Assembly: GCA_028564705.1 (NCBI GenBank)
Contig: JAPXFQ010000494.1
Location: 3,160,996-3,224,995, forward strand
Origin: Apricaphanius iberus
Lineage: Eukaryota > Chordata > Actinopteri > Cyprinodontiformes > Aphaniidae
Length of the DNA stretch: 64,000 nucleotides
Reading direction: 5' to 3'
Below are positions 50,101-64,000 of the stretch, piece by piece. A program made the translations under genes and the position numbers. How positions within the stretch are numbered: the first letter of the stretch is position 1; each line of letters opens with the position of its first letter. The notes beneath the pieces were generated by a model that worked only from the letters and a program-made list of their open reading frames with translations, did not search any database and was not told the DNA's origin.

Positions 50101-53100
50101 AGTGACGAGCCCACGGGCTCCGCCGGAAACCGGCTACGCCAGGGCGGGCCCGGATCAGGAACCGGAGGCCACGGGGACCAGGGGCACCCCGCCCCCCAGT
50201 GGGGCCCCAACCAGGGACCAACCGACAAGGGCCCCCCCCGCCGCCGCAGGCAAGGGGGATCCGCAGCCAACCGACGGACAACACACGCCGCCGCCACCCC
50301 GGACCAATACCGATCGCCAACAACCCGGCCTGCCCCCACACACCCACACGCTAGGGAGCCACAGCAAGAGCCACAGCGGATGTACGCCCTCCAGGACCGC
50401 GCCCAGCGGCACTGGACATCCAGATCTTCCAGCTCCCGGGTCCAGATCCCGCCCACGCTTGGAGCGCCAAGATCCGGGGCCCTTTTTCAATGCGACTTTG
50501 GACCACAGAGCGACAGACCAGCAGCCAGAAGTCCAGGATAACCGGCAGGAGGACACCACCCACGCAATGACCCCCACTATCCCCTGGGGCGCCAGGCTCG
50601 GTCCCCACCGATCCACCGGACGGCACCAACCTGTTCTACAACCCCGGCACCCCCATGAGAGGTGCCCCAGTCAATCCAAGGAGGACGTCGGCCCGAAACA
50701 GCGGCCGCCCGACACACCGAACCACCCAGGACCCGCCAGACATGCACCAGGACCGAGCCGGGCCGCAACCGGGACTCCCGGCCCCAGGCATCGAGAGCCA
50801 TCATCAACCAGCGGGCAGGAGCAACCATCACCGACGGGGAGTGACGGGGAGGGAAGAAGATGCATCAGGCCAGAGAGCAGCCAAAAACCCAACCTGACAG
50901 GTAGACATAGACAGACAGAGACACTGATACGTACCCTCCCTCTCATGCGTACACATTCTTACAAATACAGGACATACGAAAAAAGGACGCTATACACTCA
51001 TGCATACCCCTCATACGTACACTATACTCCATACTCCCAGGCCCAGGGACAGACGCCCCAATAGAGAACCCTGCCCCTGCACCCAGGAGACAGACCCCTT
51101 TGCCCACCAGGACGGGGACAAGCAGACCGCCAAGGCCCCCACACCGGCAAGAGCAGCCCACCAGCCCAGGACCCCGACCAGACGGCTTGATGTTCTATCT
51201 GGGCTCCGACCCCTGATGGTCCAACGAACAGGGGTGTGGAAAGACCCCCCCAGCCTCTCTCCCCCCACTCAATGTGGTGTTGTTGCGTGTTGTTCTAATG
51301 TGCACTTAAAATAGAGGGGTGGGACATGGGAATACTGCCGGGTACCCCCATCTCCCCCCCGGGCCCTCAGTGTCTAGATGCGTTTAAACAGTGGGTGCCG
51401 GTACCACAGGCGAGGCCCCACAACGGGCCCCTATAGGGGGCCCCCCATGAGGGGTCCCGCCCCCAGCGCCAATGCGCCACACCGCCAGGTCCCTACATGT
51501 GCGTTCCATGTAAATGTTGCAAGTGTAAGTGTCTAAGTTGCTCAATAAAATCGGGACCCAGGCCGCCACCGGGTAGCGAAGACGGAAGCTCCATCCCGCA
51601 CCCCAGTGACGTGCCCACGTCCCCAGGCCTTGTGAATGGTAGAATGAAGGAGCAGGTGGACAGAGGCATGGGGATGGGGAGAAAATAACTGGGGTGACCA
51701 TTGCCAACCCCAGGGAGCCAGCTCCCCTGCTGACTCCGATAGGCACCCCCGTTTCCCCTCAGCTACTGTCTAGTCGGGGCCCACGGCAGCGGGCACCCCC
51801 GAGCCCCATGGGGGCCCCGGTAATCACAACCAGTCCCCCATGCCAGGGGCATACCTAAAATCCTTCCCAAACATTCTCACTGACTAACATAAAACATGTC
51901 CACTAGTTACCCAGGTTGAGTTTAACGCCAAACGCCCCCACGTCAAACGCCCTCACGCCAACGTCCCAGGCTGACCCGTTAAAAAGAGCGCCTGTGCTAG
52001 TTGGTAAAAAGGCCTTCTCCGCACAATAAGAGAAGCCCCAAGGCAACCGCCAGCAGGCACCGCCAGCGTCCGAGGGCCCCCGCGCCGAGGCCGGAACCCG
52101 GCGCACCACCGACTCGGGTACCCCGGACATGCCGCGCCAGGCCCGTAAGCAAACCGAAGTCCCGGGCGGCCAATCCCCAGGCCGACATCCTCCAGCCTTG
52201 CTACTACCGCCCGAGCGGTGTGTTTGGGATCATTGTCATGTTGGAAGACCCAGCCATGTTTCATCTTCAAAGCTCTCACTGATGGAAGGAGGTTTTGGAT
52301 CAAAATCTCACGATACATGGCCCCATTCATTCTTTCCTTAACACGGATCAGTCGTCCTGTCCCCTTATCAGAAAAACAGCCCCAAAGCATGATGTTTCCA
52401 CCCCCATGCTTCACAGTAGGTATGGTGTTCTTGGGATGAAACTCTGTATTCTTCTTCCTCCAAACACGACGAGTTGAGTTTAAACCAAAAAGTTCTACTT
52501 TGGTTTCATCTGACCACATGACATTTTCCCAATCCTCTGCTGTATCATCCATGTGCTCTCTGGCAAACTTCAGACGGGCCTGGACATGCACTGGCTTGAG
52601 CAGGGGGACACGTCTGGCACTGCAGGATTTAATTTCCTGTCGTTGTAGTGTGTTACTGATGGTAACCTTTGTTACTTTGGTCCCAGCTCTCTGCAGGTCA
52701 TTCACCAGGTCCCCCCGTGTGGTTCTGGGATTTTTGCTCACCGTTCTCATGATCATTTTGACCCCATGGGATGAGAGCTTGCGTGGAGCCCCAGATCGAG
52801 GGAGATTATCAGTAGTCTTGTATGTCTTCCATTTTCTGATAATTGCTCCCAAAGTGGATTTTTTTCACACCATCTGCTTGCCTATTGTAGATTCACTCTT
52901 CCCAGTCAGGTGCAAGTCTACAATTCTTTTCCTGGTGTCCTTCGAAAGCTCTTTGGTCTTGGCCATAGTGGAGTTTGGAGTCTGACTGTTTGAGGCTGTA
53001 GACAGGTGTCTTTTATACAGATAACGAGTTCAAACAGGTGCCATCAATACAGGTAACGAGTGGAGGACAGAAGAGCTTCTTAAAGAAGAAGTTATAGGTC

Positions 53101-55556
53101 TGTGAGAGCCAGAAATCTTCCTTCTTTGAAGTGACCAAAAACTTTTTGTATAACTATTATAAACTATTTTCCACCATAATTTACAAATAAATTCTTTAAA
53201 AATCCTACAATGTGAATTCCTGGATTTTTTTTTCCAAATTCTGTCTCTCACAGTTGAAGTACCTATGATGAAAATTACTGACCTCTATCATTATTTTAAG
53301 TAGGAGAACTTGCACAATCGGTGGCTGACTAAATACTTTTTTGCCCCACTGTATTAGTATGACCAATAATCAGTGAATATGGTTTTTATATACTGCTGAT
53401 AAGATCAGACATGGCAATAAAAATTAAACATGTGACCCAGTATACAAATAAGCAAAACAATATTTATAGATCATCTAATAATGAATAACAATGAACAAAA
53501 TTTTTTCCAGCATATACATGCCATTAATGGAGATAATCGGTTAAGTTAAAGAATCACCACTCAAACTGTCACTAGAGGAAATAATACTCAGATGTTTTGA
53601 TAAAAACTGAACTTTCAGTTTCATTCTTACATCCTAGCATTCAGTGGCATTACTTGAAAGTAATCCAGAACTCTCAAAACCTTTTCTACTTAAGAGCCAG
53701 CTTCACCCTGTGAAACTCAAGAGTCAGTACAGTTTAAGTGTACACTCCAAGACACAAACTGCTTTTAATAAAATCAAAGCTTGGATATCAGGATTTGTGC
53801 ATGGATGCATATTTTAAGGATTTTCCTTTAAACTGTTGATGCAATCTCTAAAAATGTTTTTGGTAAAATCTTAGGCTAAGTCTATGCTACCCAGAAGGTT
53901 GAAAACCCCCAAAATGTATTAAGCTTACCCACTGCTTCCCAGTGAAATGAAATGGTAACATTGTTAGACTATCAGAAGTGAACTGTGTTATCAGCAAACA
54001 GAAGTGTGTGTGGACTGAACTCAAATTTTTTTAAAAACAGTCTTTTGTGGTTTTTCTCTAAGATTTGTGTTTGTTGTCCAAAAACTGTAAATTACTAATC
54101 TGAATTTATTGATTAAAAACTAAAAATGTGCCTTTCAAACTGTGGCAAAGCACACAATAAGGCCCCGGGCGGGATTTGATCCTATGATATCCCCTTGGCT
54201 GACTAGTTAGCGAGCATAACTCTCATCTGGGAGTAATGGAATCGAATCCCGCCGGGCCCTTGTTGCGCACCTTGTTGTGTCACAAAACCAATAAACTTCT
54301 GCTCATAATTCTTTCCGTCTTGCCAGGCCTTTAATTTTCCTCTGGACATCCTCGAGGCAATCTTTTTTAATCTGCCTGCCCAGGTGGTGGTTTGTGTGTG
54401 TCGATTAGTTTGCCATTATTGGAAAGATGTCAGCGATAGTGAGTCTTTCTGGAGAGAGAGGTGCAGAAGAGATGGGTATGGGCTCCACGCATCTTCCCAA
54501 GTACAAAGTAACTGGATGTGGTTTTATTTCCTGTGCAAGAGGAGGAGAAATCTAATAAAAAACCCAAGAGGGGAAGGTGAGCTGATTACTTTTTCCAACT
54601 AAATAAAAAATAGACACCAGTAAACTTAGCTTTTTCTTCTTCTACAGATGGCTTATTGGGTTGGACAATAGAAAAGAATGGTGGTGATGGGTGGAGAGTA
54701 GAGAGCCCTATGGCACCACACCCAAATACTAAAGTACAAACAAACTTTGTGACTTCCTTCAGGTGAACATTCAGAAATTCTGAAAATATTTGGTTATTTT
54801 TTACCCCATTTAAGTTATAATAAACATGGAAGCTTCTTAATCTCCATTGTTTGTAGTATGTGCACAAAGTCACAGCTAATTGATTTGAAGGAGGAGGGTT
54901 ACAACCACACTTTTATGGATGAGGTTCAGCCCCACATCAGGGTATCCGACTGGTGAGAAAACTGTTTTAGCCCATAGGGCATAAAGATCTTGGCACAAAT
55001 CACACATTTATTTTTTACTGATCCATAAATCCATGCACACCAGAAACTGACATCCATACTCATTACACCCAGATGACTGTGTCTTTATAATCTACATTTA
55101 TACAACTAATTCTGGAATGTGAACACTCTTGCTAAAAGCTGTCCACTTGTAATTTAATGTCAGGATGTTAATGCTGGGTTTGAACGGAAGCCTAATTTTG
55201 TGTCCCGTGTTGTTAGGTATGCACCTCGATGCAACTGCAAATACAACAGATCTGTGAAGCTACTGGGGAGCAACAGAAGAGTTATTCAGGAATTCACTCC
55301 TGATACCATTTATCTACCTGAGGAGTATAATGATAGGTGGCAACAGGTATGCACAAGGTGGAAATCCAAAACCTGAGAAATCCTTTGAATAACATTTATT
55401 TTCTTCCAGATGATCCACGTGTTTAAGGACTATGGACCAGGAGTAAGATATGTCTATTTTCAACACGGGGGCAAAGATCAGGTGTTCTGGGCAGGATGGT
55501 ATGGCATTCGCTTAACAGAAACGTGCATTGAATTATGTCCTGCACTAGAGACATAG
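44184..55556 (+). CDS. F-box/FBA protein, FBXO2/6/44/NCCRP1-like (gene D)
   Basis: Six coding exons: 44184-44261, 54327-54576, 54648-54762, 54857-54952, 55217-55346 and 55410-55556, giving 816 nt or 271 residues. Exon 2 encodes the F-box ([30 protein letters not shown]) and [13 protein letters not shown]. Exons 3-6 encode the FBA domain ([39 protein letters not shown]). Exon 5 is 6 nt shorter than in A-C, and its start is unusual ([13 protein letters not shown]). Residues 249-251 are Phe-Trp-Ala. The assignment of exon 1, 10 kb upstream, rests on its matching phase-0 CCT/GTAAGT junction and the pattern in B and C, and is less certain than the rest. AATAAA is at 55741. It is likely an SCF substrate receptor and is convergent with cdc42. 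Confidence 0.87.
45317..47604. repeat. 2288-bp tandem duplication, unit 1
   Basis: It matches 47605 onward at a constant offset of 2288 with very few substitutions up to about 47130. It contains unannotated sequence with an unrecognised open frame (45243-45620), the 3' part of a Tc1 element from 46468 (transposase end at 46684-46920, - strand), a polyT (46963-46982), and an internally shortened piece of the GC-rich insert (46983-47604). The junction sits at CCCTCC microhomology. Confidence 0.92.
47605..49680. repeat. 2288-bp tandem duplication, unit 2
   Basis: This second copy is near-identical to unit 1. The transposase ends at 46684-46920 and 48972-49208 differ at one residue (His/Arg). 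Past 49430 the copies differ by many 1-2 base indels and an extra short repeat of GGGTTCAATTTCTGACG, then part where unit 1 lacks the centre of the insert. Confidence 0.9.
48756..53351 (-). mobile_element. Tc1-like transposon split by a large insertion
   Basis: The inverted ends CAGTGGGGCAAAAAAGTATT (left) and AATACTTTTTTGCCCCACTG (right) are flanked by TA. The - strand transposase N-terminal and middle part is in 52222-52852 (DNA-binding region, [26 protein letters not shown]). The C-terminal part is at 48972-49250 ([22 protein letters not shown]). All three catalytic acidic blocks are therefore present but separated by 2.96 kb. Without the insert the element would be about 1.6 kb, the usual Tc1 size. 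It lies in intron 1 of gene D. Confidence 0.9.
49251..52207 (-). mobile_element. GC-rich polyA-tailed insertion, unclassified
   Basis: It is inserted in the Tc1 transposase at the HTARA codons. Flanks are TGCCCGGGCAGTGTG (49236-49250) and CGCCCGAGCGGTGTG (52208-52222), a 15-bp duplication with three changes. Read on the - strand it ends in a 20-base polyA (49251-49270), as a retroposon would. It is much more GC-rich than its surroundings between 49880 and 52200. Long frames on both strands (389 codons at 49895-51064 on +, 204 codons at 49842-50456 on -) are proline-, glycine- or arginine-rich and overlap each other, and no reverse transcriptase or other domain was recognised. Confidence 0.75.
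53352..54154. other. Gene D intron 1, distal part
   Basis: AT-rich sequence with no recognised coding or repeat unit. Confidence 0.4.
54155..54285. repeat. tRNA-like repeat within an inverted repeat
   Basis: AAGGCCCCGGGCGGGATTTG on the left pairs imperfectly with GAATCCCGCCGGGCCCTT on the right. Between them is an A-box-like TGGCTGACTAGTTAGCG. The right half is the B-box-like block shared with 37690-37800. It lies just before exon 2 of gene D. Confidence 0.5.
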
Positions 55557-57108
55557 CTTGATAAACGTTATCCACTGTTCTATACTTGATCACTTACAAC
55601 ATTCTGGACTGAAATGAATATATACACTGGAGAAGTCGGTAGGTTGTACGATTTAATAAGCATGGTGGCCTTCCTATCCCTTTTCAAACCCAACATTAAA
55701 CATTTTATTCATAATCCTTTTATTTTTCTCCACTGTTTGAAATAAAAGATTTCCTTTTCATGAATGGGATTTTTTTTTTTTTCAAATCTTGTACTTAACC
55801 TTTCTTGTAAATACTGCTTGAACTGCAGATGGACATTACCTGGAACAAAGATATACGCTGCTGCAGTACATTTGAGCACTTGTATGTTAATGTTTTCTGT
55901 ACGTTTCAAAAAATAAACAGCAAATATGCTCATATTGCATCTAATGGAATCCTAGTAGGGTCATTTCCCCAATGCATTACTTTGCTATCCACATTAGTTA
56001 GGCAATGTGTAAAAGCGTAAATAACCATATTTTCCCCAATGTAACTATTAAGTCACAGAACAACATTATTTGAAGATTTAATCATAATACTGATTTATTG
56101 TTGTGCCTTTTATCACACGCAAGATACAGTACAAATTTGTCAAGTTGAATACAATGAAAAACATCTTTCAGGTTAAACCGACTTCAGCGCCGTCTCAGCT
56201 TCTCAAAACCTCATGAGTAATGCACATTTTCATTCAGTATAATAAGTTATTCTTACTATATTTACAAGTCACTTCAATACTTCACCTTAAAAAATAAAAA
56301 TCAAAAAGGAAAAAACATCATTGGTTCAGTCATTAAATATCGAGCTGTTTACTAAGGAGATGCAGGCATGTTCAGGTTAAATAATTGAACTGGTTATGAA
56401 ACTTTGGCCTGTAAAGTAAGAGATTTAAGGAATTACAATAGATATTTAAGATTGACCTGAATGGTGTGAAAATTTCTGCAGCAATAAATTTCAAACTCAA
56501 CAGCTCTAAAGTTGGAATTAAAATGTATTTTCTGCCTCATGTCAAGCCTCATTTATCAGGCCCCATCTTGAAAGACTAGAGCAAAGAAAAAAAAGTCATG
56601 CACTACATTTCTTAAATCTTCCTAAAGGCCATGTTGGAATGATTGAGACAATTTAAATCTTTGACACAAAAGAAGGAATATTGTTGCTAATGTAAAAGCT
56701 GGTGAGAGAAGAATGTTGCAGTTTGAAACATTTTAAGTCATTTAAAAAAAAAAAAGAAAGTAATGCAAGTATTCTAGCTGTGTGACAGCTGAAACAAGTA
56801 CTTCATGTGGAGAAAGCAAGGACACCTGAAACACCATAAAAAAATCAACACTATGAGGTTAAACTGAGGTGTTATTGTAGGGTTAGCCAGTCAAGAGTTC
56901 GCATAGTTTCTGACCAGTGGTATCGAATTTTCCAGCACTGCATAACAGAATACTTAAATTTCAAAATTAACACATTAAATATGTTTTTAGGTTAAATCTG
57001 AAAAGGCTAAAACTTTATGACATCTCAAATAACTGTGGAATGTGCTTGTGCAGAAAACTCAATACTGTTAACCTAGTTTTGGAAAACAGAAGAAAGCAGG
57101 GAAGAATC
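55557..57108. other. Convergent 3' UTRs of gene D (+) and cdc42 (-)
   Basis: The gene D UTR probably ends after AATAAA at 55741-55746; another AATAAA lies at about 55911. The cdc42 UTR probably runs down to the - strand AATAAA at 56094-56099, giving about 1 kb. No other gene was seen between them. Confidence 0.55.

Positions 57109-64000
<6,892 letters not shown>

Noticed and set aside
49895..51064. A 389-codon + strand frame as a new gene
   Set aside because: It is proline-, arginine- and glycine-rich, overlaps long frames on the other strand, has no domain, and lies in a very GC-rich insertion where stops are rare by chance.
51953..52852. A 299-codon - strand frame as a host gene
   Set aside because: Its first 210 or so codons are Tc1 transposase; the remainder is read-through into the GC-rich insertion.

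Overview
This is a repeat-rich, AT-rich eukaryotic window, almost certainly from a teleost fish. Split genes with GT-AG introns, AATAAA signals, (AT)n microsatellites, and many Tc1, hAT, piggyBac, PIF/Harbinger, Ty3/gypsy and LINE relics with the usual fish LINE tails all point that way. There is no CRISPR array, operon, rRNA gene or convincing tRNA gene. All gene models below were assembled by hand from splice signals and paralogue alignment.

Layout. (1) 1-6.9 kb: no host gene; Tc1 relics, a hAT element with an 8-bp target duplication (TSD), and a LINE fragment with an endonuclease-like C terminus. (2) 7.0-55.6 kb: four tandem + strand paralogues, called A, B, C and D here, of the F-box/FBA family (FBXO2/6/27/44/NCCRP1 type): A 7039-16334, B 19859-24427, C 31955-41819, D 44184-55556. 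Each has six coding exons with the same splice phases and encodes 259-271 residues. B and C also share promoter, intron and 3' flank sequence, so they come from a segmental duplication. Introns 1 of B, C and D and intron 2 of A are swollen by transposons. (3) 56-63.5 kb: cdc42 on the - strand, convergent with gene D. It has five coding positions, with two alternative last exons: one ending in the ubiquitous-type CVLL tail and one in a brain-type CCLF tail.

How the genes work. The F-box/FBA proteins are expected to be substrate receptors of SCF (SKP1-CUL1-F-box) ubiquitin ligases. FBXO2 and FBXO6 recognise N-glycans on misfolded glycoproteins. Gene A keeps the Tyr-Trp-Lys triplet of the FBXO2 sugar-binding loop, while B, C and D have Tyr/Phe-Trp-Ala. 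cdc42 encodes a Rho-family GTPase for actin and polarity control and is probably only a neighbour, not a functional partner.

Most unusual structures: a Tc1 element (48756-53351) split by a GC-rich, polyA-tailed insertion of about 2.96 kb with a 15-bp TSD, whose left part is copied in a 2288-bp tandem duplication, all in intron 1 of D; a 3.47-kb element with terminal inverted repeats (TIRs) of nearly 1 kb in intron 1 of C; and hAT insertions downstream of B whose empty sites survive downstream of C.
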